Source: G963678445 sp963678445 (GTDB lineage: Bacteria > Hydrogenedentota > Hydrogenedentia > Hydrogenedentales > G963678445). From it: a stretch of DNA of 64,000 bases. This document shows positions 26,990-35,707 of this stretch, one piece after another. Where the stretch lies: contig OY782877.1 of the NCBI GenBank assembly GCA_963678445.1, positions 5,022,001 through 5,086,000 of the forward strand, read 5' to 3'. A program made the translations under genes and the position numbers. Numbering within the stretch: position 1 is the stretch's first letter; the number at the start of each line of letters is the position of its first letter. The notes under the pieces were generated by a model that did not search any database, had not been told where the DNA came from, and saw nothing but the letters and a program-made list of their open reading frames with translations.

Positions 26990-28282
26990 ATGAATATGAC
27001 GGAGTCCAGTAAACTTTTTGAAGAAGCCCTACAGGTGATGCCTGGCGGTGTGAATTCCCCCGTGCGTGCGTTTAAATCAGTCGGCGGCACGCCGATCACG
27101 TTTAAGCGCGGTGCAGGCTCATGGCTGGAAGATTGGGATGGTAATCGCTATCTCGATTTCTGTTGTTCGTGGGGTCCGTTGGTCCTGGGACATGCCCACC
27201 CGTATGTGCATAAACAACTCGCCAAGGCATTGGGCGATGGGTGGACCTTTGGTACGCCGCACCGTTCGGAAACCTTGCTTGCACAAAAGGTCTTATCCTG
27301 TCTCAACTTCCCAGGCAAAGTGCGTTTCGTCAACTCGGGCACCGAAGCTGTTATGACGGCAACCCGATTGGCGCGCGGCGTTACCGGTCGGCCACTGGTC
27401 ATCAAATTTGATGGCTGCTATCACGGTCATCTCGACGCCATGCTGGTCAATGCTGGTAGCGGATTGGCCACCTTTGGCGCATCCAGTTCCGCAGGCGTTC
27501 CCAAGGCAGTCGCCGCCACCACGCTGGTAGCACCGCTGGACAATGAAGCCGCTGTAGAGCAAGCGTTTCAAAAACATGGCGACCAGATTGCAGCGGTAAT
27601 TATTGAAACCATCCCAGCCAACAACGGCCTGTTGACACAACGTCCCGAATTCCTCTCTTCCCTACGTCGTCTCACGCGTGAACATGGCGCCTTGTTGATC
27701 TGCGATGAAGTGCTGGTCGGATTCCGTGTAGAACCCTGCTTTGCTTTCCAGCATTATGAACTCGATCCGGATATCGTCACCCTGGGCAAGGTCGTGGGCG
27801 GCGGTTTCCCTGCTGCCGCCGTCGCTGCTTCTACGGAAATCATGGAGCACCTCGCGCCCAACGGGCCCGTGTACCAGGCAGGCACGTTGTCGGGTAATCC
27901 GTTGGCGATGACCGCAGGACTGGCAACCCTGGAAGTACTTTTCGATCAGGGCGGCTGGCAACGGCTCGCCATGATTGCGCAACACTTTGGCGACTGCATC
28001 CGTGCAGGCTTGGAAAAAGAAAACCTGCCCGTGCAATACACCCAATCCAACGCCATTTTCTGGTTCAGCCTTGACAGCGATACCCTTCCACGCACAGCAG
28101 CAGCTATTTCTAAAGCGGGCATTGAACGGTACGCCGTTTTCCATCGCAACTTGTTAGAACGCGGGGTCTACTTCGCACCCTCCGGCTATGAGGTGGGCTT
28201 CCTGAATACAGCCCTCAGCGATGCGGAAGTAGAACGTGCTGCAGCGCTCATTCTGGAAAGCCTTGTCGCAAGTTATCAATAG
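26990..28282 (+). CDS. hemL: Glutamate-1-semialdehyde 2,1-aminomutase
   Basis: PLP enzyme that converts glutamate-1-semialdehyde to 5-aminolevulinate, completing the C5 route begun by HemA. About 430 residues from the ATG at 26990, which has AAGGAA about 9 bp upstream; 26981 and 26996 are alternatives. Blocks: VMPGGVNSPVRAFKSVGG, VRFVNSGTEAVMTATRLAR, CYHGHLDAML, LICDEVLVGFRV, and the PLP lysine in VTLGKVVGGGFP. Position between hemB and hemE agrees with the function. Confidence 0.95.
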   Translation: MNMTESSKLFEEALQVMPGGVNSPVRAFKSVGGTPITFKRGAGSWLEDWDGNRYLDFCCSWGPLVLGHAHPYVHKQLAKALGDGWTFGTPHRSETLLAQKVLSCLNFPGKVRFVNSGTEAVMTATRLARGVTGRPLVIKFDGCYHGHLDAMLVNAGSGLATFGASSSAGVPKAVAATTLVAPLDNEAAVEQAFQKHGDQIAAVIIETIPANNGLLTQRPEFLSSLRRLTREHGALLICDEVLVGFRVEPCFAFQHYELDPDIVTLGKVVGGGFPAAAVAASTEIMEHLAPNGPVYQAGTLSGNPLAMTAGLATLEVLFDQGGWQRLAMIAQHFGDCIRAGLEKENLPVQYTQSNAIFWFSLDSDTLPRTAAAISKAGIERYAVFHRNLLERGVYFAPSGYEVGFLNTALSDAEVERAAALILESLVASYQ

Positions 28283-28297
28283 GAACAACCAATATTT

Positions 28298-29341
28298 ATG
28301 CAGGAAACACGCTTTATTTCCGCTTGTCGGGGAAAAAAGACAGACCGCGTTCCCATTTGGATCATGCGGCAGGCGGGCCGATACCTCCCCGCATATCAGG
28401 AAGTACGCAAAAAATACGATTTTCTTACGATGTGTCATACTCCGGAACTGGCAGCGGAAGTCACTTTGCAACCCATACGGGAATTTGGCTTTGACGCCGC
28501 CATTATTTTTTCCGATATCCTCATCCCCTTTGAACCCATGGGTATTACGGTAGATTTCGTGGAAGAAAAAGGACCGCAACTGGCACCGCAGATTCGTTCC
28601 CGGCAGGATGTGGAGCGCCTGGTCGATCCGGATTTCGACACTTCCACGGCGTTCCTTGTAGAAGCCTTGAAAATAGTCCGCCGCGAGTTGCCCGCAGACA
28701 AGGCGCTCATCGGATTCGCAGGCGCACCGTGGACCATGGCGTGCTATGGCGTCGAAGGCATGGGATCGCGTAATTATGCAGTACTGAAAACCCTGATGAA
28801 CACAGAGCCGGATACCTTGCACGCTTTGCTGGATAAATTGGCCACCGCGCTGATTCGCTATCTGCGTTTGCAGTTGGATGCGGGCGCGGATGCCGTACAG
28901 ATCTTCGATTCCTGGGCCGACGCGCTCTCTCCCGAAGATTACCGTACCTTTGCATGGCCCTATCTACACCGTATTTTTGAGGCATTGCACTCCTACGATG
29001 CTCCTAAAATTTTATTCAGCAAAGATGCCGGTGCGTTTGTCTTGGAAAACATAAAACTGCCTATTGACGTGCTCGCAGTGGATTGGCGTGTGGATTTAGC
29101 TACGGTACGAAAACAGCACGAAAATACGGGGCCTGCTGCATGGCAGGGCAATCTGGACCCGCTAACGCTGCTGGGGCGTCCGGAGATTATGCTGGAAAAG
29201 GCAAAACACATTTTACAGGCCAACGCAACAACTCCCGGATACATTTTCAATCTGGGACATGGTATAACGCCGCCAACCCCGGTCGAAAATGTGCGTGCAC
29301 TGGTAAATTATGTGCAATCGTTTGGAGAATGTGATGCCTGA
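28298..29341 (+). CDS. hemE: Uroporphyrinogen decarboxylase
   Basis: Removes four carboxyl groups to give coproporphyrinogen III. 347 residues, normal length. The signature PIWIMRQAGRYLPAY near the N-terminus holds the substrate-binding Arg residues; IIFSDILIPFEPMG and GFAGAPWTMACYGVEG follow. Its stop overlaps the hemN start by 8 bp. Confidence 0.95.
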   Translation: MQETRFISACRGKKTDRVPIWIMRQAGRYLPAYQEVRKKYDFLTMCHTPELAAEVTLQPIREFGFDAAIIFSDILIPFEPMGITVDFVEEKGPQLAPQIRSRQDVERLVDPDFDTSTAFLVEALKIVRRELPADKALIGFAGAPWTMACYGVEGMGSRNYAVLKTLMNTEPDTLHALLDKLATALIRYLRLQLDAGADAVQIFDSWADALSPEDYRTFAWPYLHRIFEALHSYDAPKILFSKDAGAFVLENIKLPIDVLAVDWRVDLATVRKQHENTGPAAWQGNLDPLTLLGRPEIMLEKAKHILQANATTPGYIFNLGHGITPPTPVENVRALVNYVQSFGECDA

Positions 29342-30719
29342 GATCTTTGTTCCCGATAAAAGCCTCATCCGCGAAATGGATGTCGCCGCACCCCGCTACA
29401 CCAGCTATCCAACGATTCCGGTTTGGCAACCCGCCAACAGTGATGAACAGTATGTAGCAGTCCTGCAGCAGCATTCCGACGATACAGCGCTCACGCTCTA
29501 TTTCCACATCCCCTTTTGTCCCCGCATTTGCCACTACTGCGGCTGCAACAGCATCTTGTTGGATAATGATGCACAGACCAGAACGTATGTAGCGCATGTG
29601 TTAAAAGAATTGCAGATAGTACGAAAAAACCTCCAAGTAAGCCACCGCGTCGCGCACATTCATTTTGGCGGCGGCACACCGACGGTGCTTGAATCGGATT
29701 CATTTCAGGCTATTTTTTCGTCGGTACGCGAAAACTTTGAAATCACGTCAGACACCGAATGGGCCATTGAAACGAATCCCATGACGTGTACGGATGAAAA
29801 ACTAGCCTTTTTGCTCGAAAACGGCTTTAACCGTTTCAGCCTGGGTGTACAGGATTTCGACACCGAGGTACAGGAACGTATCGGACGTTTCCAAACCCTT
29901 GAACGCACGACGGAATTTTGCGAAAAGCTGCGTGCACACTGTATCCGTAGTCTCAATTTTGATCTGGTCTACGGACTGCCCACGCAAACCCTTACAAAAA
30001 TGGAGCGTACGCTTGATCAGGTCATTGAACTGAACCCGGATCGGATTGCGGTCTACAGCTTCGCTTATCTTCCCAAATTGAAAACGAATCAGGAATCCAT
30101 TGACGGTGCTGAACTCCCCGATACGGACACCAAGTTTGACTTGTATCGTTGCACGGCGGCGCGTTTGCAGGAAGCAGGCTACGTGATGATCGGGATGGAT
30201 CACTATGCCAAGCCCGGCGACGAGTTGGCAAAGGCATGGCAGGCGGGCAAGTTGCGTCGCAATTTCATGGGCTACACGACAGGTGCGGAGACGGACGTAA
30301 TCGCTTTGGGTGCAACGGGCATCAGCGATGTATCCGGATATTATTGCCAGAATAAAAAAAAGGTAGCGGAGTATGCCGCAGATATCGAAGCGGGCCATCT
30401 GCCTGTGCAACGGCATATCCAGCTGGATGCGGATGATAAATTGCGCCGGCGTGTTATCATGGATCTGCTCTGCAATGCGCAGGTGGAAAAAACACAGATA
30501 GAGGAAGCTTTCTCGATAAATTTTAACACGCATTTTGCCTCAGCGTTGGAACGACTCACGCCGCTCATTGAGAGAGAACTACTGACCAACGAAAAAACCT
30601 CTATTAAGGCAACCGCGTTGGGACGCTATTTCCTGCGCAATATAGCGCTGCTCTTTGACAATTATCTGGATGGCGAAAAGGGAACAGGCGAAAAGGCTAC
30701 TTTCTCGAGGACGGTTTAG
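29334..30719 (+). CDS. hemN: Oxygen-independent coproporphyrinogen III oxidase
   Basis: Radical SAM enzyme that decarboxylates coproporphyrinogen III to protoporphyrinogen IX without oxygen. 461 residues from ATG 29334. The cluster motif is CPRICHYCGC (Cys62, 66, 69) with the extra Cys of true HemN; HemW-type proteins have CxYC without CGCN. Other blocks: YTSYPT, HFGGGTPTVL, NRFSLGVQDF, YGLPTQT, and IGMDHYAKPGDELAKA. No oxygen-dependent HemF is seen, so haem synthesis here should work without oxygen. A terminator-like hairpin follows 32 bp after the stop. Confidence 0.93.
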   Translation: MPEIFVPDKSLIREMDVAAPRYTSYPTIPVWQPANSDEQYVAVLQQHSDDTALTLYFHIPFCPRICHYCGCNSILLDNDAQTRTYVAHVLKELQIVRKNLQVSHRVAHIHFGGGTPTVLESDSFQAIFSSVRENFEITSDTEWAIETNPMTCTDEKLAFLLENGFNRFSLGVQDFDTEVQERIGRFQTLERTTEFCEKLRAHCIRSLNFDLVYGLPTQTLTKMERTLDQVIELNPDRIAVYSFAYLPKLKTNQESIDGAELPDTDTKFDLYRCTAARLQEAGYVMIGMDHYAKPGDELAKAWQAGKLRRNFMGYTTGAETDVIALGATGISDVSGYYCQNKKKVAEYAADIEAGHLPVQRHIQLDADDKLRRRVIMDLLCNAQVEKTQIEEAFSINFNTHFASALERLTPLIERELLTNEKTSIKATALGRYFLRNIALLFDNYLDGEKGTGEKATFSRTV

Positions 30720-30751
30720 AAAAGGATAGATATTAGTTTGAAACCGTTGGA

Positions 30752-30783
30752 GAAACCTTCTTTTTACAAAAAAAGAAGGTTTC
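30752..30783 (+). terminator. Terminator-like hairpin after hemN
   Basis: Perfect 14-bp inverted repeat GAAACCTTCTTTTT, loop ACAA, AAAAAGAAGGTTTC, followed by CCCCAAACCCCTTCCAAG. A very similar structure, reversed, is at 37450-37487. It could separate hemN from hemH partly or wholly. Confidence 0.55.
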
Positions 30784-30823
30784 CCCAAACCCCTTCCAAG
30801 AAAAATGAATACTTCTTTCAAAA

Positions 30824-30925
30824 ACACTAAAGCGGTCCAGCGACCGCAAGCAATCAGTATGGTCCTTCTCATCCAAGACCAAAGCAAAAATTTATTTTTA
30901 GGACAACTTTTAGAATGTTAGTCAC
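30824..30925 (+). repeat. Main intergenic repeat, one copy, overlapping hemH start
   Basis: A full unit on the plus strand from CACTAAAGCGGTCCAGCGAC to about TTAGTCAC. Its right end overlaps the first codons of hemH (ATGTTAGTCAC, 30915-30925). This and the hairpin before it fill the only long gap in the haem operon. Confidence 0.9.
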
Positions 30926-31898
30926 GAAAAAGCTGGGCGTTGTGCTGCTGAATATGGGCGGACCGGATAGCCTTGAGGCAGTACATCCGTATCTCCTGAA
31001 TATTCTGCGTGATCCTTTCATTCTGGATATGCCGTTTGGCGCTCTCGTGCGTCCCTGGTTATCGCGCATCATTGCGAAGAAACGTGCTCCGCATAGCGCG
31101 GCACGTTATGTAGAAATTGGCGGTAAAACGCCCCTTAACGCCATCACACAGCAACAGGCCGAGGTACTGGAAAAGGGATTGGCGGATTTGGGAGTAGATG
31201 CTTGTGTACTTCCGGGAATGCGCTATTGGGCACCTTTGACCAAGACGGCTGTGCAGGAATTCTCCAAGGCGGGAATGGATACTATTGTCGCGGTCTCCAT
31301 GTATCCGCAGTATTGCCGTGCGACAACAGGGTCGTCTTTGCATGACTTCAGGCGCGCCTGTAAACGTTGGGCGCCACAAGCACGGCTATATACGCTGGAA
31401 AGCTGGCCGTGCCTATCCGCTTATGTTGATTTTCTCAGCAACTCAATTACGCAGGCGGTAGAAAACATATCGACGACAGAAGGCGCTACCGCTGTATTGT
31501 TTTCTGCACACAGTATCCCGGTGAAACTGGCACAACAAGGCGACCCCTACCAACAGCAGGTTCTGGAAACGTATCACGCTGTATGCGAAAAACTTTCTGG
31601 CAAACTCCATACTGCATTGGGCTGGCAAAGCGCCGCAGGACCGGCGAAATGGCTTAGCCCCGACTCTAAAACGGTGGTGGAGCAATTAGCGCGGGACGGG
31701 TATACCAATCTTGTCGTCGCACCATTGGGTTTTGTCGCAGAGAATCTGGAGACCTGCTGGGATATGGACATCGATTTGAAAACACATGCTCAAAAGATCG
31801 GAATCGCTAGTTTTGTTCGAACCCCCTGTCCCAATGCGGATAAGGCAGTGATGCAAGAGCTGGCGCAGCAGGTTGTAGAAATTTTACGAGGAGCGTAA
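30915..31898 (+). CDS. hemH: Ferrochelatase
   Basis: Inserts ferrous iron into protoporphyrin IX. 327 residues; starts LGVVLLNMGGPDSLEAV. The conserved histidine block is LFSAHSIPVKLAQQGDPY, and GWQSAAGPAKWLSP follows. The usual C-terminal block, often DHxETLxExD, reads AENLETCWDMDID here, so the Asp-His pair is Glu-Asn while the Glu and Asp that follow are kept. E. coli also deviates in this block, so activity is still expected. Only 4 bp before hemG. The ribosome binding site is weak (AGGA 12 bp upstream), and the upstream region is a repeat. Confidence 0.92.
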   Translation: MLVTKKLGVVLLNMGGPDSLEAVHPYLLNILRDPFILDMPFGALVRPWLSRIIAKKRAPHSAARYVEIGGKTPLNAITQQQAEVLEKGLADLGVDACVLPGMRYWAPLTKTAVQEFSKAGMDTIVAVSMYPQYCRATTGSSLHDFRRACKRWAPQARLYTLESWPCLSAYVDFLSNSITQAVENISTTEGATAVLFSAHSIPVKLAQQGDPYQQQVLETYHAVCEKLSGKLHTALGWQSAAGPAKWLSPDSKTVVEQLARDGYTNLVVAPLGFVAENLETCWDMDIDLKTHAQKIGIASFVRTPCPNADKAVMQELAQQVVEILRGA

Positions 31899-31902
31899 AC
31901 GT

Positions 31903-33342
31903 ATGACGTTGCGTATCGGTATTATCGGAGCGGGTATTTCTGGGTTGGCGACGGGATGGCGTTTGAAACAATCGCTGGAAGAAAAAAACGTTCCGTTTTC
32001 AATGAGCATCTATGATCGAAATACGCGTACTGGTGGCAGTATCCGTACGGATGAAATCGATGGATTTCGTGTGGAATGGGGACCGAATGGCTTTCTGAAC
32101 ACCGAACCGGCCACATTCGAATTGTTGCGAGAATTGGGGCTACGCGAACGCATCAGCGTCAGTAGTGATGACACACGAAAACGCTACTTACTCATCGGCA
32201 ACCAACTCCAACCGATTCCTATTTCCCCAGGAATGGCGCTACGTAGTGGTATTCTTCCACTCAGCGCAAAACTGCGCTTCGCAATGGAACCGTTTATTAA
32301 GCGTCCTGCTCCCAACGAAGATGAAAGTGTCGCTGATTTCGTAACCCGTCGCTTTGGAAAATACGCTGCAACACGTCTTTTCGATCCTTTGATGTCGGGC
32401 ATCTACGGCGGCAATGCCGCGGCACTCAGCATTCACGCTACGCTCAAAGTATTTTCGCAGTTTGAACGTGAACACGGCAGCGTGGTCAAAGGGATGATCG
32501 CACGGGTAAAACAACGGCGAGCAGAAGCACAGGCTGCCCCTTCCCCTTCAGCCGATCCTCTGCTCACCACTTCGCGCAATCCCATGTCCAATAAATTACT
32601 CTCTTTTCCCAATGGACTTTCAGAACTGGTGAATGCACTCACCGAAAAGTTGCAACCGCATCTACAATTGGCAAGCAACCTCCAGTCTATTCAACGCAAT
32701 GGGAATAGCTTTTCGTTAACCTACGAAAATGAACGGGGACATAAGGAAGCTTATCATGATGTGCTTATTGTCGCGACGCCTCCCGCACAAGCATGCAAAA
32801 CCTTGGAGCACCTGGACGGCTCGCTGGCTGGCTTCCTCACGCAAATTCCTTCGGCAAGTATCGCTGTCGTGGCGCTTGGCTTTAACGCCGACGATATAGG
32901 TCACCCCCTGGATGGGTTTGGCTATTTAATTCCACGTAGCGAGGGAATTCGTACTTTAGGCGTACTCTGGACCTCTTCTATCTTCCCGGGACGCGCACCT
33001 AAGGGAAAGAAACTGCTGCGTGTCATGATTGGCGGCGCACATGATCCCCAGGCGGTACATGAAAAGGATAAGGATCTGATTCGTATCGCCCTGGATGATC
33101 TCAGTCAGGTATTGCAGTGCAAGGGCGCCCCCATCATGACACAGGTAATTCGCCATACCGATGGGATCCCGCAGTATACACTCGGCCATAATGCGCGTCT
33201 TCAACAGATTGAGGAACGCCTCGGAATGTTCCCTGGATTGTATCTGGCAGGTAATGGGTATCACGGCATCTCAACCAATGACTGCATCCGGCAGTCAAAT
33301 GAGTTGATTGACAAAATCACTGCGCAATTACCGTCATCGTGA
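31903..33342 (+). CDS. hemG: Protoporphyrinogen oxidase, FAD-dependent (HemY type)
   Basis: Oxidises protoporphyrinogen IX (or coproporphyrinogen III in some lineages) with FAD. 479 residues. FAD-binding IGIIGAGISGLATGWRL at the N-terminus with the RTGGSIRTDEIDGFRVEWGPNGF block; LMSGIYGGNAAALSI and the C-terminal LYLAGNGYHGISTNDCI FAD block are standard. With hemN present and no hemQ visible, the protoporphyrin branch is the natural reading. Some databases call this gene hemY. Its last 9 bp overlap the convergent oxidoreductase gene. Confidence 0.9.
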   Translation: MTLRIGIIGAGISGLATGWRLKQSLEEKNVPFSMSIYDRNTRTGGSIRTDEIDGFRVEWGPNGFLNTEPATFELLRELGLRERISVSSDDTRKRYLLIGNQLQPIPISPGMALRSGILPLSAKLRFAMEPFIKRPAPNEDESVADFVTRRFGKYAATRLFDPLMSGIYGGNAAALSIHATLKVFSQFEREHGSVVKGMIARVKQRRAEAQAAPSPSADPLLTTSRNPMSNKLLSFPNGLSELVNALTEKLQPHLQLASNLQSIQRNGNSFSLTYENERGHKEAYHDVLIVATPPAQACKTLEHLDGSLAGFLTQIPSASIAVVALGFNADDIGHPLDGFGYLIPRSEGIRTLGVLWTSSIFPGRAPKGKKLLRVMIGGAHDPQAVHEKDKDLIRIALDDLSQVLQCKGAPIMTQVIRHTDGIPQYTLGHNARLQQIEERLGMFPGLYLAGNGYHGISTNDCIRQSNELIDKITAQLPSS

Positions 33343-34461
33343 AATATGCTCCCTATGCCGTGCAAATCCTGGCATATACCCGCGAAACGAGGAGGCGTCT
33401 TCAATACGCAAAGGCGCTTGCTCTCGGCAGGCATCCCAAAGTAGCGCAGAGAGCCGATAGGTGTATTCTGAAAAATTCACATTGGGATATAAACCACTCC
33501 GCCACGTCTCCAGTGAGAAGCTTTGGCGCCAGGACCACAATTGACGGATTACATTTTCATACGAACTTTCCGTAGGTGAAACAGCTTGGTAGGCCCCATC
33601 AATGATTAGATACTTATGCCCTTCCAGATAGTCTGCATCGATACAGAAAGGCCTTCCATCGACACGACCGCGAATGATTCGGCGTTTGGTCAGCTCTGCG
33701 CCGGACTTAAAATTGGTATGAAGGTGCGCCGTGGTTCCCGCTAATTCCAAAACGCCTTCCAGCTTACCATCCACCGGTTCCGCATACGCATCTGGATTAG
33801 GCGGACAATAGATCTCCGCCTGACCCTGAGCACATATTCCTTTCGAAAACACTGGTGCCAGTTGTCCGCTATGAGCACCCAACAGGGTTAACAGAAATGC
33901 GATACAATGCACCGTTTCCTGATACTGAATCGGCACCATAATTTTGTAATTACGAGGATTATTGGGGTTCTCTCGATCTTTAGAACGGAACAGGTGTACT
34001 TCCTCTATTTGGACCGTGCGATGCCCCCGGAGAAAGTCCACAATCCTGGCTGTCATCGGATCAAAAAGTTCTGGAAAATCATAGGCTAACCAAGCCTCAT
34101 TCTGCTCCACTTGTTGGCGAATCCAGTTGCAATGCTCCGGCTTATCCGGTTCCGCCATGGGCTTTTCATTAAGAATGCAAAAGGACTCTCCTGCGCGCGC
34201 GCGCGTAAACAAGGTCTCCAGCGCGTATCTGCGGTGGTTAGGATGCAGCGCCAAATGAAAAATCTGAGCGGGTAACGTGTAAAACGTTGCTTCATCCGTA
34301 ACACGTTCTACTCCGGCCAAGTCCAACGATTCCGGAATCGGACCTGGATCAAAAGCATACACGCCAACCCCTAAGCGTTGGGCCGCATGTAGAAATTTCT
34401 GTCCGATATATCCCCATGCACCGGCTATAGCTATCGAAGAAGGAAGTACTGCTTTATCCAT
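33334..34461 (-). CDS. Gfo/Idh/MocA-family oxidoreductase
   Basis: Predicted NAD(P)-dependent sugar-type dehydrogenase, about 375 residues from MDKAVLPSS (34459-34461); a longer start at 34479 is possible. The dinucleotide fold starts SIAIAGAWGYIGQKFLHAAQ (GxxGxxG-like), and the family's EKP catalytic motif is present as LNEKPMAEP. The C-terminal domain is the usual open beta-sheet type. Substrate not inferable; surface-sugar metabolism is a reasonable guess from the glycosyltransferases nearby. Overlaps the 3' end of hemG tail to tail. Confidence 0.75.
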   Translation of the reverse strand: MDKAVLPSSIAIAGAWGYIGQKFLHAAQRLGVGVYAFDPGPIPESLDLAGVERVTDEATFYTLPAQIFHLALHPNHRRYALETLFTRARAGESFCILNEKPMAEPDKPEHCNWIRQQVEQNEAWLAYDFPELFDPMTARIVDFLRGHRTVQIEEVHLFRSKDRENPNNPRNYKIMVPIQYQETVHCIAFLLTLLGAHSGQLAPVFSKGICAQGQAEIYCPPNPDAYAEPVDGKLEGVLELAGTTAHLHTNFKSGAELTKRRIIRGRVDGRPFCIDADYLEGHKYLIIDGAYQAVSPTESSYENVIRQLWSWRQSFSLETWRSGLYPNVNFSEYTYRLSALLWDACREQAPLRIEDASSFRGYMPGFARHREHISR

Positions 34462-34549
34462 GTCACGACTCCTGACCAAGATATACTTGGGGCATATCTC
34501 AGCTACACTGCATCAACTCCATACCCAAGATGGAGATACTACAAATAAA

Positions 34550-34670
34550 AACTAAAACGGTCCAGCGACCGCAAGGTGGCCAGGACCACACCCGGGAAAT
34601 ATGGTCCTTACCATCCCTGACCACAGTAAAAAGGTTGCTTTTTATGACAGGTTTTCGATTTCAGTCACTA
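34550..34670 (+). repeat. Main intergenic repeat, long variant, overlapping a stop codon
   Basis: Full unit with the extra stem segment GGTGGCCAGGACCACACC. The right end AGTCACTA contains the stop codon (TAG on the minus strand, 34668-34670) of the GntR regulator. It is in antisense orientation to both neighbouring genes. Confidence 0.9.
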
Positions 34671-35360
34671 TAATTCATGTTCAGGAAACATCACGCGGAC
34701 ATTATCCTGTGCGGAACGTTCAATATGCGCCGCCATCGCCTCAGCGGCATGCATCGCATCTCCCGATGATAACGCCGTCAAAACCTGCAAATGCTCTTGT
34801 GCGGAACGCATCTGGAGGATAGCCCTGTCCCCCACAAAACGCCGCACTTCATGCATCAAAGGACGATATCTATTCATCTCCAACGCCAAACGCTCACTAC
34901 CGCAATACGTCATCACCAAATCATGAAAGGCATCATCGACGGCGATTGCCTCTGCACACCAAGCTGAAGATTCCGTGTCTGTGGCTACCAGTTCCTGCTG
35001 CTGCCCCTGTAACGACAGCAACGCGGCCTTGGGGATTTGCGCACACGCGCACCGCGTAGCCTCCGCTTCCAGAATACGCCGTATCTGGAACACTTCCAGC
35101 AACTGTTGGGGCCCAAAAGGGCAACAAATCGCCCCCCGATTCTGCACATACTCGACCAAGCCTATTCCTGCCAACTCCAACAACGCCTCACGCACTGGCG
35201 TTGCACTTACCTGAAGTGACTCCGCCAGTTTTTGTACAACAAGCCGATCGCCGCCTTTCAGTTGCTGCTGAAAAATAGCTTCAACAATCGCAGTCACAAC
35301 GTCCTGTCGAAGTCCTGCGTTACGCTGCACGGGACGTATAGTATTTGCATTCGTTTTCAT
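34668..35360 (-). CDS. GntR/FadR-type transcriptional regulator (FCD domain)
   Basis: Protein of 230 residues: N-terminal winged helix (about 15-85, with LAESLQVSATPVREALLELAGIGLVEY) and an all-helical FCD ligand domain (about 95-220, with FQIRRILEAEATRCA, DDAFHDLVM, HEVRRFVGD and HLQVLTALSSGDAMHAAEAM) including the His residues of the metal or ligand site. FCD members sense organic acids or sugars and control neighbouring metabolic genes. The candidate target is the downstream Gfo/Idh/MocA gene or itself. An A/T 7-bp tandem repeat lies 7 bp upstream of the start. Confidence 0.88.
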   Translation of the reverse strand: MKTNANTIRPVQRNAGLRQDVVTAIVEAIFQQQLKGGDRLVVQKLAESLQVSATPVREALLELAGIGLVEYVQNRGAICCPFGPQQLLEVFQIRRILEAEATRCACAQIPKAALLSLQGQQQELVATDTESSAWCAEAIAVDDAFHDLVMTYCGSERLALEMNRYRPLMHEVRRFVGDRAILQMRSAQEHLQVLTALSSGDAMHAAEAMAAHIERSAQDNVRVMFPEHEL

Positions 35361-35366
35361 GCCTAA

Positions 35367-35390
35367 ATTATATATTATATATTATATATT
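35367..35390. repeat. Tandem repeat (ATTATAT)3 at the regulator promoter
   Basis: Three perfect 7-bp units (35367-35387) plus ATT, just upstream of the GntR-family start codon. It is likely part of the promoter or operator. Confidence 0.55.
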
Positions 35391-35707
35391 TTCAAGTTTA
35401 GAGGTGTTTTTTAGAAAGCCTCATTCTAAAATTAATAATTATGAAAATAAACATACTCCCTGAGCTTTGCTTCTGGAAGATAGCAAACCAATTTGGTTGC
35501 TATGAAAGGGGATGTCGGAAAATGAACGTTAGCGCGAAAGTATCTCGTGTTTGGAAGATAGCGGGCATAAGGCAGGATGAGAACTTCTCGCATCTTTACC
35601 CATCTAACTGCTTTTATGATATGCTGTTGCCATAGAAACTGGGAAAAGAACTGGATGTTCAATAGATACGTTCTTACTGGCTTAAATGCACAGGACTTGA
35701 GGAAGCT
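35391..35707. other. Intergenic stretch without a supported gene
   Basis: Short frames exist on both strands but lack ribosome binding sites and recognisable sequence. The only internal structure I see is TGGAAGATAGC repeated at about 35471 and 35551. It separates the divergent GntR regulator and GT39-type gene. Confidence 0.5.
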
